A stretch of DNA of 64,000 nucleotides from Capnocytophaga stomatis (GCF_002302635.1 NZ_CP022387.1:1798001-1862000); one strand, 5' to 3'. Positions 41,142 to 51,525 are shown, numbered from the stretch's first letter. Notes: a model not told the origin generated them from the letters alone. Numbers and translations are program-made.

Positions 41142-42983
41142 TTAATCCACATTGTCGTGTAGGAACGAATTGTTTCTGCGTATCTGGTATTCACCTGAAC
41201 TGTCCTTACTGATTGAAGTTCTTGACTGGTTACTTTCAGAATAGTTGCTTGACGAACCAAAAGTGTGATTGTAACTTTGCAATCTGTTCGAGCGTCTTGC
41301 CATAACGTCTGAAATTCTGCTATTTACAGGGTCAATTTCTTGAGGTTCATCTTCCAAAAACATACTCATTTGTCCTTGTTCGTCAATGTTTGTAGGCTTT
41401 GGAGTTTCAACTTCTTCTTTTCTGTAAAGGATGAATTCATTTCTGCTTTCCTCTGTTGTGGAACGAGAAGAAAACGGTTTAGCTTCGTTAAAAGTTTTTT
41501 CCAGTTCCATATAATCTTCCAGAGAATGACGAATTTCTCCTTTTTGATTTACAGTTGGAGTGATTTGTTTTGGTTCTTCGTAATCGTCATTAATATCACT
41601 GCTCAAATGAAAGAAAACGGGCGTGTCAGAATTTTTATTAATTTCTTTAACAGGTTCTTGTTTTATAACTCTTTGAGGTTGAACTCGTTCTTTTGCTGCA
41701 AATGAATTGTTGTTCAAGGTAGCTTTGGGTTTTTCAACAATTGTGAAAAGCTGCTCTGGAGAAAGTACTTCACAATCAACCCAAATGTTGAACAATTCAG
41801 CAAGAGAAGAAGCCTGAGGATTTGGTTTCTTTTCTTGAGAAGAAGGAGCAGTAGGTGTTGGATAAACAGGCTGCCACTCATTCGTGTTCACAATTGGGGT
41901 GTTACGTTCTGTTAAATCGTGTACAATGGGTTGAGTATCATCAAGCACGTGAATAACTTTCTTCGTCTCACCACTGACGATTTCGTGTTGCTGATTGGCA
42001 TCGAACCCTGTGGCAATTACAGTAACTGACAAAGCATCACCTAACGACTCGTCTTCACCAATACCTGTGATTAAATCAGCCATATTTTCGCCAGCTTGCA
42101 TCTGAACGTAATTACTGATTTCTTCAATTTCTTTAGTTGTTGCTTGTTTGCTTCCGTAAACGATTAACAACAAGGCGTTTTTGGCTCCGGTGATTTTGTT
42201 GTCATTTAACAGAGGAGAATTTAAAGCTCCTGAAATAGCCTCGAAAGCTCTGTTTTCTCCCTCGGCGATTGCAGACCCCATAATTGCAGTTCCTCCTTCT
42301 CCAAGTACAGTGCGGGCATCATTCAAGTCGATGTTTACGATATAGTGCTTACTGATTACCTCTGCCATTCCTTTGGCTCCTTTCAAGAGGATCTCGTCAG
42401 CTTTAGCGTAACTATCTCTGATACCCAAGTCTCCGTAGATTTCAGAGATTTTGTTATTATTGATAACAATCAATGAATCAACACATTCTCTTAATTTTTT
42501 GATTCCTGCTTGTGCTTGTTTACTTCTTTTTAGGCCTTCATAAGTAAAAGGAGATGTAACAATAGCCACTGTTAAAATTCCCATTTCTTTGGCTTGCTTG
42601 GCAATCACGGGAGCCGCTCCGGTCCCGGTTCCACCGCCCATTCCTGCTGTGATGAAAACCATTTGTGTGTTTCCTTCCAGAACTTTGCGGATTTCCTCCA
42701 AGCTTTCTTCAGCTGCTTTTTCGCCAATTTCAGGGTCCGCACCAGCACCTAATCCTTCCGTTAGTGTTACTCCTAATTGAATTTTATTGGTAACCGGACT
42801 ATTTTCAAGAGCTTGAGCATCTGTATTACAGATAACATAATCCACTCCTTTTATTCCTTGAATATGCATATGGTTTACGGCATTACAGCCGCCACCACCA
42901 ACGCCTATAACCTTGATAATATTGCTTTTACCTTTGGGTAAGTCAAATTTCAATCCTGTGTTGTTCATATCATTTGTACTCAT
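41142..42983 (-). CDS. ftsZ: cell division protein FtsZ
   Basis: 613 residues, long because of the roughly 250-residue C-terminal linker usual in Bacteroidota. The GTPase core shows [13 protein letters not shown] (about 27-39), the tubulin signature [13 protein letters not shown] (about 114-126) and the T7 loop NIDLNDA with both catalytic Asp. It polymerises at midcell into the Z ring. The linker is Glu/Gln/Pro-rich and the end ([12 protein letters not shown]) lacks an obvious match to the E. coli FtsA-binding tail. It is the last gene of the dcw operon, 18 bases after ftsA, and followed by a terminator. Confidence 0.97.
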   Translation of the reverse strand: MSTNDMNNTGLKFDLPKGKSNIIKVIGVGGGGCNAVNHMHIQGIKGVDYVICNTDAQALENSPVTNKIQLGVTLTEGLGAGADPEIGEKAAEESLEEIRKVLEGNTQMVFITAGMGGGTGTGAAPVIAKQAKEMGILTVAIVTSPFTYEGLKRSKQAQAGIKKLRECVDSLIVINNNKISEIYGDLGIRDSYAKADEILLKGAKGMAEVISKHYIVNIDLNDARTVLGEGGTAIMGSAIAEGENRAFEAISGALNSPLLNDNKITGAKNALLLIVYGSKQATTKEIEEISNYVQMQAGENMADLITGIGEDESLGDALSVTVIATGFDANQQHEIVSGETKKVIHVLDDTQPIVHDLTERNTPIVNTNEWQPVYPTPTAPSSQEKKPNPQASSLAELFNIWVDCEVLSPEQLFTIVEKPKATLNNNSFAAKERVQPQRVIKQEPVKEINKNSDTPVFFHLSSDINDDYEEPKQITPTVNQKGEIRHSLEDYMELEKTFNEAKPFSSRSTTEESRNEFILYRKEEVETPKPTNIDEQGQMSMFLEDEPQEIDPVNSRISDVMARRSNRLQSYNHTFGSSSNYSESNQSRTSISKDSSGEYQIRRNNSFLHDNVD

Positions 42984-43001
42984 AACTATTTGTTTTATTA
43001 T

Positions 43002-44393
43002 TTATTCGTCGCTACTGTCTAAAAAATCTTTAATTCGTCTGCCTACTCCTTCCCAAAATCCTCTTGGCTTTCTTTTGACTTCTTCCTGATTTTCAGTGTT
43101 TTCTTCTTGAAAAGTGTCAAAATTTTCAGAGATGGGAGATTCTTGATATACAACTTCGGGCTGAGGAGGTGTAACTTCCTTTATTGCCTCCATTTTTTGT
43201 CGGATAATTTCTTCTGCTTCATAATCAATGGCACTCATTACCAGTCCTATAGATGTTGCATAGATTGGAGAAATTATCTTCGTGTCCGAATTGTTTGCCA
43301 AATGTTCGTTAGGGTAACCAATACGGGTATCCATTCCTGTGATGTATTCCACTAATTGCTGAATGTGTTTTAACTGGCTTCCACCGCCTGTAAGCACAAT
43401 GCCTGCAATTAGTTTCTTTTTGTGCTCTTCGTGTCCGTAACTTTTTATTGTATTGAAAACCAAATTGATAATTTCACTTACACGAGCGTGAATTATTTTT
43501 GAAAGGTTTTTCAGAGTAATTTCTTTCGGTTCTTTGCCTTTAATTCCCGGAATTGAAACGATTTCATTATCGCGATTTTCCCCTGGCCAAGCCGAGCCAA
43601 ATTCTACTTTTAGCATTTCGGCTTGTCTTCCTAAAATGCCGCACCCTTCTTTGATGTCTTCCGTAATGATGTTTCCTCCCATTGGGATTACTGCCGTATG
43701 CCGAATGATTCCATCTTTGAAAATTGCCACATCAGTAGTTCCGCCACCGATATCAACCAAGGCTACTCCCACATCTTTTTCCTCTTCGCTGAGAACGGCA
43801 TTAGCAGAAGCTAAAGGTTCAAGCGTAAGATTTGTGAATGTCAGCCCAGATAACTGCACACATCGGGTAATGCTTTTGATAGAATTTAATTGCCCGATAA
43901 CCAAGTGAAATGAAGCATCTAAGCGGGAACCAATCATTCCGATAGGCTCTCGGATATCGTCTTGGTCGTCCACTTTGTATTCTTGCGGTAATGCGTGAAT
44001 TATTTTTTGACCAGGTGACAAACCAATGCGATACACTTGCTGTTTCAGTTGTTCAATATCTTCAATATCAATCAGTTTTTCCGCATCAGGACGGATGATA
44101 TAATCGCTGTGTGAACGGCTCAAAATGTGTTGCCCCGCAATTCCTACAACCACTTCTTTGATTTCTAATCCTATTTTTTCCTCCGCATCACGGATTGCTT
44201 CAAGAATTGATTGTGTTGTTTTTGTAATATTGTGAACTACACCTTTGTTTATTCCTTCACTTTTGGCTTGTCCGTAGCCTAATATTTCAATTTTTCCATA
44301 TTCATTCTTGACCCCGACCATCGCAACAATCTTCGTCGTTCCGATATCTAAGCCAACGTAATATTTTTTATATTTCATATCATTATGCTTCAT
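43002..44393 (-). CDS. ftsA: cell division protein FtsA
   Basis: 463 residues. Actin-like ATPase: phosphate-1 YYVGLDIGTTKIVAMVG near the N-terminus, SHTF/SEPA parts, ALVDIGGGTTDVAIFKDG (phosphate-2), IVLTGGGSQLKHI (adenosine). It ties FtsZ to the membrane through a C-terminal amphipathic helix, here probably the final GRRIKDFLDSSDE stretch. In-frame Met6 (44378) is an equally good start. It lies between ftsQ (129-base gap) and ftsZ (18 bases). Confidence 0.95.
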   Translation of the reverse strand: MKHNDMKYKKYYVGLDIGTTKIVAMVGVKNEYGKIEILGYGQAKSEGINKGVVHNITKTTQSILEAIRDAEEKIGLEIKEVVVGIAGQHILSRSHSDYIIRPDAEKLIDIEDIEQLKQQVYRIGLSPGQKIIHALPQEYKVDDQDDIREPIGMIGSRLDASFHLVIGQLNSIKSITRCVQLSGLTFTNLTLEPLASANAVLSEEEKDVGVALVDIGGGTTDVAIFKDGIIRHTAVIPMGGNIITEDIKEGCGILGRQAEMLKVEFGSAWPGENRDNEIVSIPGIKGKEPKEITLKNLSKIIHARVSEIINLVFNTIKSYGHEEHKKKLIAGIVLTGGGSQLKHIQQLVEYITGMDTRIGYPNEHLANNSDTKIISPIYATSIGLVMSAIDYEAEEIIRQKMEAIKEVTPPQPEVVYQESPISENFDTFQEENTENQEEVKRKPRGFWEGVGRRIKDFLDSSDE

Positions 44394-44522
44394 ATTTTTT
44401 TTCGTGTTAAGATGTTAAATTACAGACTGTAAATGAATTTATTTGTTAAATTCCAATCTTTTTCTGAAAATATTAACTACTTTTCAATAACATAAAAACT
44501 CCAAAAACGCAAAAATAAACAA

Positions 44523-45236
44523 TTATTTTGTACAAACTACCTGATTTGAATATTTTAAATTAACAATTTTATAAACATTTAAGGTTTTGCTTTTTTCCAT
44601 TTGTTTGTAAAATGCTTTTAGATTTGCCTTTTTCTGTTCCATTTCCTCCAAATCCCCCCAAATAACAACAAAACTTGCTACTCGCATATGGAATTCGTAT
44701 TCGCCGTTGCGTTTTACCTTTATTTCAGTAATATTTTTCGTTAGAAATTCATCATTTTGTATGAATTTTATTAAATCATATGTGTTTTCCCAATATTTTT
44801 CATCAACATTTCCTGTAATAAGAGGAACTCTTGCCGAAAATGAGTCGGAAAGAGGCATTTTTTTGCCCTGTGAATCCATATAAAAGAACTTTCCATCCTC
44901 ATAAAATCGTGCAATGGGCTGACGTTGTTTTACACTCACATTCAAAATCCCGTCAATTGTGCAAAAAACTTCCGATTTTTCAACCATTGCGTGATTGTCC
45001 AACAACTTTTCTATTTCATTGAGTTTCAGCACACCCAATTGGTTCGCATTGTGCGAGTTGTTAAGAACCATTCTGCGTACCGTTTCATCCGTGATGTACA
45101 TATCCGAGCTTTGGTGATCAACACGCACTTCCTTGATAATCCGAGCGTTATTTCTGCTTGATGCAAAAATCTGTAATGAAACAGGCAACAGAATGATTGT
45201 TATTATTTTTAATATTTTTCGTAATTTGGGTTTCAT
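44523..45236 (-). CDS. ftsQ: cell division protein FtsQ
   Basis: 237 residues. One membrane helix near the N-terminus (about 8-24), then a POTRA/FtsQ-type periplasmic domain (IIKEVRVDHQSSDMYITDETV; LKLNEIEKLLDNHAMVEKSEVF). FtsQ bridges early and late divisome proteins. The family is poorly conserved; place between murC and ftsA is the main support, with the shape of the protein. It starts 18 bases after murC. Confidence 0.9.
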   Translation of the reverse strand: MKPKLRKILKIITIILLPVSLQIFASSRNNARIIKEVRVDHQSSDMYITDETVRRMVLNNSHNANQLGVLKLNEIEKLLDNHAMVEKSEVFCTIDGILNVSVKQRQPIARFYEDGKFFYMDSQGKKMPLSDSFSARVPLITGNVDEKYWENTYDLIKFIQNDEFLTKNITEIKVKRNGEYEFHMRVASFVVIWGDLEEMEQKKANLKAFYKQMEKSKTLNVYKIVNLKYSNQVVCTK

Positions 45237-45254
45237 TTATTACAACAAATCTAT

Positions 45255-46604
45255 TTATGAGAAAGCTTTTTTAATTCTTTCAACTTCCGCCCCGATGTCA
45301 CCTGCCCCAATGGTGAGCAATAACTTCGGTTGTTTTTCTTTCAGTAGCGGAATTAAACCTTCTTTCGATACCAAAACTTTTTGTTTGCTTCGGATTTTTT
45401 CCAATAATTTTTCCGAAGTGATTCCTTCAATAGGCAATTCCCTTGCAGGATAAATGTCTAACAGAATTACATCGTCGAATTTGGATAAACTTTCGGCAAA
45501 TTCATCCATAAAATCGCGTGTTCGGGTGAATAAATGTGGCTGAAAAACAATGGTTTTCTCGATTTTCGGATACATTTCGTCCACCGCTTGAAAAAGTGCA
45601 TTGATTTCCGATGGGTGATGTGCGTAATCGTCAATGAAAACGAAATCTTTTTCCTTAATGATGTACGAAAATCGGCGTTTTACTCCTTTGAACGTTGCCA
45701 AAGCCGACAGTAATTTTTCGGCGGGAAATCCTGCTCGTACGCCCATCGCTACCGCAGCCAAAGCGTTCGACAAGTTGTGCCTGCCCGGTTTTGGAAATTC
45801 ATAATCTTTAAGAACGTTGTTAGCATAATGGAAATCAAAGTGATACATTCCGTTTTCGATGTGAATATTTTGAAAACTGAAATCGGAATTATCTTCCAAT
45901 CCGTAGGTTTTTCCGTTTATTTTCAGTCCGTTACACACAATTCTGTTTTCGTCTTTTTCAATTTTTCCAGCAAAATCACGGAAACCTTTTTCAAATTCTT
46001 CCTTATTTCCGTAGATATCCAAGTGGTCGGCATCCATTGAGGTAATACACGCAATATCAGGTGATAACCTCAGGAAAGAACGGTCAAATTCATCAGCTTC
46101 CACAACTGTAAATTCACTTCCGTGAAGTACCAAATTACTGTTGAAATTTTCAGCAATTCCGCCTAAAAACGCACTTACCGAAGCCCCGCTTTCCACCAGA
46201 ATATGAGCCAAAATGCTTGATGTAGTGGTTTTTCCGTGTGTTCCTGCCACCGCCAAACAGAAGCTGTTTTCGGTAATCATACCTAAAATTTCAGAACGTT
46301 TAAAAGCTTGATAACCATTGACTTGGAAAAATATCAGTTCAGCGTGCGTTTTCGGGACGGCGGGCGTGTACACCACCAACGTATCTTCTATGTTTCTGAA
46401 ATCGGTCGGGATATTTGCCTCATTTTCTGTGAAATGGACTTTAATTCCTTCGCTTTCAAGAGTGTCGGTAATTTCTGTTGGCGTGCGGTCGTATCCGCAA
46501 ACATTCTTCCCGATGGCTTTGAAATAACGAGCCAAAGCCGACATCCCGATTCCACCAATCCCGATGAAATATACGTTTTTTATGTTGTTGAAATTGATTT
46601 TCAT
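45255..46604 (-). CDS. murC: UDP-N-acetylmuramate--L-alanine ligase
   Basis: 449 residues from ATG 46604 (MKINFNNIKNVYFIGIGGIGMS), the normal family start; the upstream extension to 46655 lies partly in a repeat element and is not used. The ATP-binding motif is AGTHGKTTTSS (about 110-120), with EADEFDRSFL and GRHNLSNALAAVA and DDYAHHPSEI. It adds the first amino acid of the peptidoglycan stem in the cytosol. It starts 262 bases after murG, a gap that holds a MITE-like hairpin. Confidence 0.97.
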   Translation of the reverse strand: MKINFNNIKNVYFIGIGGIGMSALARYFKAIGKNVCGYDRTPTEITDTLESEGIKVHFTENEANIPTDFRNIEDTLVVYTPAVPKTHAELIFFQVNGYQAFKRSEILGMITENSFCLAVAGTHGKTTTSSILAHILVESGASVSAFLGGIAENFNSNLVLHGSEFTVVEADEFDRSFLRLSPDIACITSMDADHLDIYGNKEEFEKGFRDFAGKIEKDENRIVCNGLKINGKTYGLEDNSDFSFQNIHIENGMYHFDFHYANNVLKDYEFPKPGRHNLSNALAAVAMGVRAGFPAEKLLSALATFKGVKRRFSYIIKEKDFVFIDDYAHHPSEINALFQAVDEMYPKIEKTIVFQPHLFTRTRDFMDEFAESLSKFDDVILLDIYPARELPIEGITSEKLLEKIRSKQKVLVSKEGLIPLLKEKQPKLLLTIGAGDIGAEVERIKKAFS

Positions 46605-46646
46605 AGTGCTTTTATTTAAGGTTTTAAAAATTAAAAGATTAGGGTA

Positions 46647-46779
46647 GTGATGCAAAAAGTATGATACCTTAAAAAAGAGGATGTTTCTGTCAGGCTGAGC
46701 GAAGTCGAAGCCTTATTATTACAGGCTTCGACTTCGCTCAGCCTGACAATCGAAACGATTATCACACTTTTTATAACAC
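46647..46779. repeat. 133-bp palindromic MITE-like element inside the dcw cluster, copy 2
   Basis: Ends are imperfect inverted repeats (GTGATGCAAAAAGTATGAT against the reverse of a terminal stretch ending AACAC). The core stem, TGTCAGGCTGAGCGAAGTCG with CGACTTCGCTCAGCCTGACA, is over 20 bp. The copy at 54409-54543 is nearly identical. It lies in the murG-murC gap, where the transcript could form a long hairpin. Confidence 0.85.
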
Positions 46780-46866
46780 GACCAGAGATTAAATGATTAA
46801 TTGTTGTTTTTTGTATTTCTTTTATCTCTTTCTCTTCAATTTTTTTCAATTTTTTCAATCTTTCAA

Positions 46867-47955
46867 TCATTTAATCTTTGAATAATTTAAAATAATATCC
46901 ACGATGTCCTTAGTTGCGTTGGGTTGAGCTAATTTTTTGATGTTTTCAGAGAGGTTTTTTTTCAGATTTTCATCAAGAATTAACTGCGAAAATGTTGTTT
47001 CAAATTGGCTATCTAACTCGCTTTCACGGATTAAAATGCAACCTTGTTTTTTTGCCACTGCCTGTGCGTTTTTGGTTTGATGGTCTTCCGCTACGTTGGG
47101 CGACGGAATGAAAATCACGGGTTTGCCCACGATGCAAAGCTCACTTACGGAACTTGCTCCCGCTCGGGAAATAATCACATCTGCCGAGGCATACGCAAAA
47201 TCCATTCGGTCAATGAATTGCAGAACTTTAATGCTCTCGGAATTGTATTTTTTATATTCTTCAAAGTATAACTTTCCGCATTGCCAAAGCACCTGAACGT
47301 TAAGCTTTTCAAAAAGAGTTAAATTGCTTTCAATGAGTTGATTGATACGTCTTGCCCCGAGACTTCCTCCCAAAACCAAAAGCGTTTTTTTATCGGGATT
47401 GAGCGAGAAAAATAGCTGAGTTTCCTTTCTTTTTTCGGAAATGTCAAGCAAATCTGCCCGAACAGGATTTCCCGTTTTTACGATTTTCTCTCTCGGGAAG
47501 AATTTTTCCATATCGTCGTAAGCCACACATATTTTTGCTGCTTTTTGGCACACCCATTTGTTGGTTACACCCGCGTAGGAATTTTGTTCCTGAATTACCG
47601 TTGGGATGCCCAACCACTCGGCGGCTTTAAGCGTTGGAGCAGAGGCATATCCGCCTGTTCCGATAACTACATCAGGGCGAAACTTTTTGATGATTTTCCG
47701 AGCCTTCCATAAACTGCTGGCAAGTTTCAGCGGAAACATCAGATTGTCAAACGTTAGTTTGCGTTGCAAGCCCGAAATCCATAGTCCCTTAATGGGGAAG
47801 CCCGCCTGAGGAACTTTTTGCATTTCCATTCGGTTTTCGGCTCCCACAAACAGAATTTCGGCATCGGGTAAACGACGTTTTATTTCATTTGCAATGGCAA
47901 TGGCAGGATAAATGTGTCCGCCTGTGCCTCCGCCTGATATGATGAATCTTTTCAT
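46867..47955 (-). CDS. murG: UDP-GlcNAc:lipid I transferase MurG
   Basis: 362 residues, GT-B fold glycosyltransferase at the inner face of the membrane that makes lipid II. Motifs: [16 protein letters not shown] (about 8-23), the [11 protein letters not shown] loop (about 99-109), [11 protein letters not shown] and [24 protein letters not shown] in the C-terminal half for UDP-GlcNAc binding. Start [14 protein letters not shown] is standard. It follows ftsW by 33 bases and precedes the repeat-bearing gap to murC. Confidence 0.97.
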   Translation of the reverse strand: MKRFIISGGGTGGHIYPAIAIANEIKRRLPDAEILFVGAENRMEMQKVPQAGFPIKGLWISGLQRKLTFDNLMFPLKLASSLWKARKIIKKFRPDVVIGTGGYASAPTLKAAEWLGIPTVIQEQNSYAGVTNKWVCQKAAKICVAYDDMEKFFPREKIVKTGNPVRADLLDISEKRKETQLFFSLNPDKKTLLVLGGSLGARRINQLIESNLTLFEKLNVQVLWQCGKLYFEEYKKYNSESIKVLQFIDRMDFAYASADVIISRAGASSVSELCIVGKPVIFIPSPNVAEDHQTKNAQAVAKKQGCILIRESELDSQFETTFSQLILDENLKKNLSENIKKLAQPNATKDIVDIILNYSKIK

Positions 47956-47988
47956 AATGGTTTGAATATTTAAGGATTAAGTAAATAT

Positions 47989-49242
47989 TTATTTTACTAA
48001 TTTCTTTTCTTTTCGTTTTTGGATTTCTTCCATAATTTCCTCGGCAAGTTCTTCTTCCACTTCGGCTAAGTTTTTATCTTTTTCCATAGCTTGTTGTTTG
48101 CTATTGCGTTTGCTTGTACTTACCGACAGAATCAATCCCAATGCGAGGCACGTCATCCAAATGGATGTTCCACCGCTGCTAATAAGCGGGAGGTTTTGCC
48201 CCGTTACCGGAAATAATTCCACCGCAACTCCCATATTTATGAGAGCTTGCAAGATGATTGGGAAGCCAACTCCTAACACTAACAATTGCCCGAATATCGT
48301 TCTTGCATTTTGCGAGATGATTACAATCCGTAAAAGTAAAAGCACGTAAAGAGCCATTATCACTAATGCTCCGAACGAGCCGTATTCTTCCGTAACGATA
48401 GCGTAAATAAAGTCGGAAGAACTCTGTGGCAGAAAGTTTTTCATTGTACTTTTTCCGGCTCCTTCGCCCATCAGTCCGCCTTTGGCAATTGCCATTTTTG
48501 CACGCTCAATTTGGTAACCTTCTTTCTCGTCATCTCCTGCCGTAAAAGATTCGATACGGCTTACCCAAGTACTTACCCGCGTATTTTTAAAATTATCAGG
48601 AAATGCTTTTACCGTAAGCACGAAAACCGCCATAAGAACAATACCAATACATAAAGCAGTAAGGATATTCTTCAGAGGATGCCGACCGATAAAGGTTAAA
48701 ATCCCGACCGAACCTGCTCCCAGCACTGCCGTAGAAAGGTTTGAAGGCACGATAAGCCCGATGATAACCGCCACAGGCAACCACAAGGGAAGGAAAGATT
48801 CAGAAAATGTGGGCTTTTTCCCGTAATTTTCAGCCAAATACGAGGCTACATACGTCATTAGCATAACCAAAGCGAAGGTAGAAGGCTGAAACGAAATACC
48901 TACTACAGGCACTTGAATCCATCGGCTGGCATTGGCTCCATCAATGGTGGTTCCTTTCAGAGCGGCAATAATCAGAAACAAAGCCGAAAGGAATAATCCT
49001 ACTTTTGAAATCGGGCGTGAAAAACGATACGGAATCTTATGAGTGATATAAATGATGACGAAGCCAATAAATACAATGATTCCGTGTCGGAGAAAATGCC
49101 CGAACGTGGTACCCTTCCCGATAACATAAACCAAATTTGTGCTGGCACTATATACAGCCAAAAATGAGAATAATGTAAATATCAGTATGATAGCCCAAGT
49201 GACTTTATCGCCTTTTATATTTCGTGCTAACCAACTTCGCAT
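47989..49242 (-). CDS. ftsW: SEDS-family peptidoglycan polymerase FtsW
   Basis: 417 residues, about ten membrane segments. SEDS signatures: GANASRWIQVPVVGISFQPSTFAL, then GLMGEGAGKSTMKNFLPQSSSDFIYAIVTEEYG and PLISSGGTSIWMTC in the second half. It polymerises glycan strands at the septum with a class B PBP. The cytosolic C-terminal tail is very charged (EEELAEEIMEEIQKRKEKK). It starts 3 bases after murD. Confidence 0.96.
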   Translation of the reverse strand: MRSWLARNIKGDKVTWAIILIFTLFSFLAVYSASTNLVYVIGKGTTFGHFLRHGIIVFIGFVIIYITHKIPYRFSRPISKVGLFLSALFLIIAALKGTTIDGANASRWIQVPVVGISFQPSTFALVMLMTYVASYLAENYGKKPTFSESFLPLWLPVAVIIGLIVPSNLSTAVLGAGSVGILTFIGRHPLKNILTALCIGIVLMAVFVLTVKAFPDNFKNTRVSTWVSRIESFTAGDDEKEGYQIERAKMAIAKGGLMGEGAGKSTMKNFLPQSSSDFIYAIVTEEYGSFGALVIMALYVLLLLRIVIISQNARTIFGQLLVLGVGFPIILQALINMGVAVELFPVTGQNLPLISSGGTSIWMTCLALGLILSVSTSKRNSKQQAMEKDKNLAEVEEELAEEIMEEIQKRKEKKLVK

Positions 49243-49245
49243 TTG

Positions 49246-50580
49246 TTATAGTTTTTCTACTTCTTTCTTGAATTCATCTCCTCGATCTTCGTAATTCTTA
49301 AACAAATCGAAGCTTGCACACGCCGGCGAAAGTAGCACCGTATCTCCATTACTTGCAAAACGTTTGGCAAAAGCTACGGCATCAGCCATACTTTGTGTTT
49401 CTACCATTTGCTCTACAATGTTCCCGAAGGAGTTCAATATCACTCGGTTGTCTTTCCCTAAGCATACAATGGCTTTTACCTTTTCGTGTACGTAAGGAAG
49501 TAGGGGAGAGTAGTCGTTGCCTTTGTCCACGCCGCCAACAATCCATACTACGGGCGTTTTCATTGTGTCCAGAGCGAAGAACACTGAGTTCACATTCGTG
49601 GCTTTGGAGTCATTGATGTAGGTCACGCCTTCCACTGTTTTCACTTCTTCCAAACGATGCGGCTCACCCACGAAGCCTTTTAAGCTTTCGCGAATAGATT
49701 GCTTCCTAACGTTCAATAATCGGGAGGCAACGGAACCTGCCATTGAGTTTTTGGCGTTGTGTTTTCCTCTTAGCGAGGCGTTTTCTACTTCAAATTCAAT
49801 AGTTTTATTGTCAATCATAGTATAAATTGTATTATTTTTAAAAAATGCTCCTTCTTTTTGTTCCTTTTCTAAGGAAAATGGAATCTTTCGAGCTTTAATG
49901 GAATGGTTTTTCAAGTATTGTTCGATAATAGGGTCGTCAGCATCGTAGATGAAATAATCGTTTTCGTCCTGATTTTCGGTAATTCTGAATTTCGACGCGA
50001 TGTAATTCTCCATTTTATAATCGTATCTGTCCAGATGGTCAGGGGTGATGTTCAGCAAGATGGCAATGTGCGGCTTAAAACTCGTAATACCGTCCAGTTG
50101 AAAGCTGCTGATTTCCAGAACGTAGTATTCTTTGTCATCTTCGGCGACCATTTGAGCAAAACTCTTCCCGATGTTGCCCGCTACGCCCACATTCAGCCCA
50201 CTTTCCTTCAAAATGTGATGTGTTAAACTGGTTGTGGTTGTTTTTCCGTTGCTTCCGGTGATGGCAACAATCTTCCCTTTGGTATAGCGATAGGCAAATT
50301 CAATTTCGGAAATGATTTCAATGCCCTTTTCCTTTGCTTTTTTGATGATTTCCACCGTGTCAGGAATTCCTGGACTTTTTATGATGCTACTGGCGGAGAG
50401 AATTTCGCTCTCCGTGTGCTTGCCTTCTTCCCAACGAATGTTATGTTGATTGAGTACGTTGGTATATTTGATAGCTACTTTGCCTTTGTCGGACAAAAAC
50501 ACGTCCCAGCCCTCCTTTTTTCCAAGAATGGCTGCCCCAACGCCGCTTTCGCCTCCTCCTAAAATGACTAATTTCTTCAT
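49246..50580 (-). CDS. murD: UDP-N-acetylmuramoylalanine--D-glutamate ligase
   Basis: 444 residues. N-terminal Rossmann part LVILGGGESGVGAAILGKKEGW, ATP motif AITGSNGKTTTTSLTHHIL (about 108-126), LNITPDHLDRYD, GKHNAKNSMAG and YINDSKATNVNS. It adds D-Glu to UMAG in the cytosol. The start (MKKLVILGGGESG) is standard. The next upstream gene is a HEAT-repeat protein at 50611, not mraY as in an intact cluster. Confidence 0.97.
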   Translation of the reverse strand: MKKLVILGGGESGVGAAILGKKEGWDVFLSDKGKVAIKYTNVLNQHNIRWEEGKHTESEILSASSIIKSPGIPDTVEIIKKAKEKGIEIISEIEFAYRYTKGKIVAITGSNGKTTTTSLTHHILKESGLNVGVAGNIGKSFAQMVAEDDKEYYVLEISSFQLDGITSFKPHIAILLNITPDHLDRYDYKMENYIASKFRITENQDENDYFIYDADDPIIEQYLKNHSIKARKIPFSLEKEQKEGAFFKNNTIYTMIDNKTIEFEVENASLRGKHNAKNSMAGSVASRLLNVRKQSIRESLKGFVGEPHRLEEVKTVEGVTYINDSKATNVNSVFFALDTMKTPVVWIVGGVDKGNDYSPLLPYVHEKVKAIVCLGKDNRVILNSFGNIVEQMVETQSMADAVAFAKRFASNGDTVLLSPACASFDLFKNYEDRGDEFKKEVEKL

Positions 50581-50610
50581 TTTTTGTTGTTTTTTTATAG
50601 TTTTAGAAAT

Positions 50611-51093
50611 CTACATCTCATCTAAAATTTGTTGGACGTAAGGTTTCATATATTTGTCAGTAAGTAAAGATGTTAATATCTCTTTTTTAGCTTCATTAGG
50701 CATTTTTTCAATGGCAGATAAAGCATTATGTCTGCAATTTTCATCTTCATTGCTATCACTTACGATAGTTTTTGCCAGTTTAATCAATGTCGGATATTCA
50801 ATAAAGTTCCGTAAAGCCATTATGGCATAGTTTCTTACCAAATAATCTTCTTCATTTGTGATGATATGCTCTAAACTTTGAGCAATTTTTGGCTTTTTAT
50901 CGTTTGGGATGTCATAAATTGCAATAATTTTCAATGCTTCGATGCGTGCTAAATCATATTCTGCTTCATTTGCGATAATTATGTTGAAAAAATCCCATTT
51001 TTCATCGGTTTCTTCGAATTCAACTTCTCTGATAAAATCATATTTTTGGTCATCATCAAGTTGATTTAGTTTTTCGATAAATATATTTTTCAT
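50611..51093 (-). CDS. small HEAT-repeat protein
   Basis: 160 residues, no signal or membrane segment. Made of helical pairs typical of HEAT or PBS lyase-like repeats (ARIEALKIIAIYDIPNDKK; YLVRNYAIMALRNFIEYPT; CRHNALSAIEKMPNEAKKE). Such folds bind other proteins; several small ones are immunity proteins, but no toxin is seen. It lies inside the dcw region between mraY and murD, only 30 bases from murD, so it may ride on that transcript. Acquisition from elsewhere is likely, since the gap upstream is full of repeats. Confidence 0.65.
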   Translation of the reverse strand: MKNIFIEKLNQLDDDQKYDFIREVEFEETDEKWDFFNIIIANEAEYDLARIEALKIIAIYDIPNDKKPKIAQSLEHIITNEEDYLVRNYAIMALRNFIEYPTLIKLAKTIVSDSNEDENCRHNALSAIEKMPNEAKKEILTSLLTDKYMKPYVQQILDEM

Positions 51094-51125
51094 AATGTTG
51101 TGTTTTTTTCTATTTAAGAATAAAC

Positions 51126-51276
51126 TATAGCTAACTCGCTTTAAACTGTCATTTTATAAAATCCTACTTTGAAGGAGATGTTCGAAGGGCGGAGTATATT
51201 TTTTTAAGATTTACATCCCCCTAACCCCCTTCAAAGGGGGAATTAGTGTAAAAAACTATCTTAGGTCAGTTATATC
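51126..51276. repeat. 150-bp MITE-like element, copy B
   Basis: A diverged copy of 18994-19145: it opens with TATAGCTAA (51126-51134), carries AATCCTACTTTGAAGGAGAT, GGGCGGAG and CCCTTCAAAGGGGGAATT in the same order, and ends in TTATATC with a decayed right inverted repeat. Confidence 0.7.
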
Positions 51277-51314
51277 ATTTGTCTTTTTTATTTTAGATTA
51301 AAAATGTTTCTTCT

Positions 51315-51510
51315 ATACAATGTTAAATTTGTTATAAACTTGCTTTATTTTATTCCGAACGCACTTCATATTGTATTGTACCTGATTTATTTTGTGTTGT
51401 ACGGACTTCATTTTGTTATGTACGGGCTTTATATTGGTCTGTACCGACTTTCTTTTGTGTTGTACGGACTTCATTTTATGTCATACAAGCTCAATTTTGT
51501 GCTGTACTGA
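51315..51510 (-). repeat. 21-bp tandem repeat array, about 9 units (locus 2, inverted)
   Basis: Nine consecutive 21-base units plus a partial one, starts at 51315, 51336, 51357, 51378, 51399, 51420, 51441, 51462, 51483. In plus-strand form the clear units begin GTAC and contain CTTCATTTT; on the minus strand this is the same AAATGAAG unit as at 20317-20484. Because 21 is a multiple of three, the plus strand has an open frame (51304-51510) of a repeating Tyr/Leu/Phe-rich heptad. It fills the gap next to MITE-like copy B. Confidence 0.85.
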
Positions 51511-51525
51511 CATATTTTTGTCAAT

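Noticed and set aside
46605-46655. Longer N-terminus for MurC
   Set aside because: The extra codons run into the MITE-like element and are not part of the family; ATG 46604 gives the normal start.
51304-51510. 68-residue coding gene on the plus strand
   Set aside because: It lies wholly within the repeat array and the protein is just the array translated. Kept as a repeat, with a low-interest finding.
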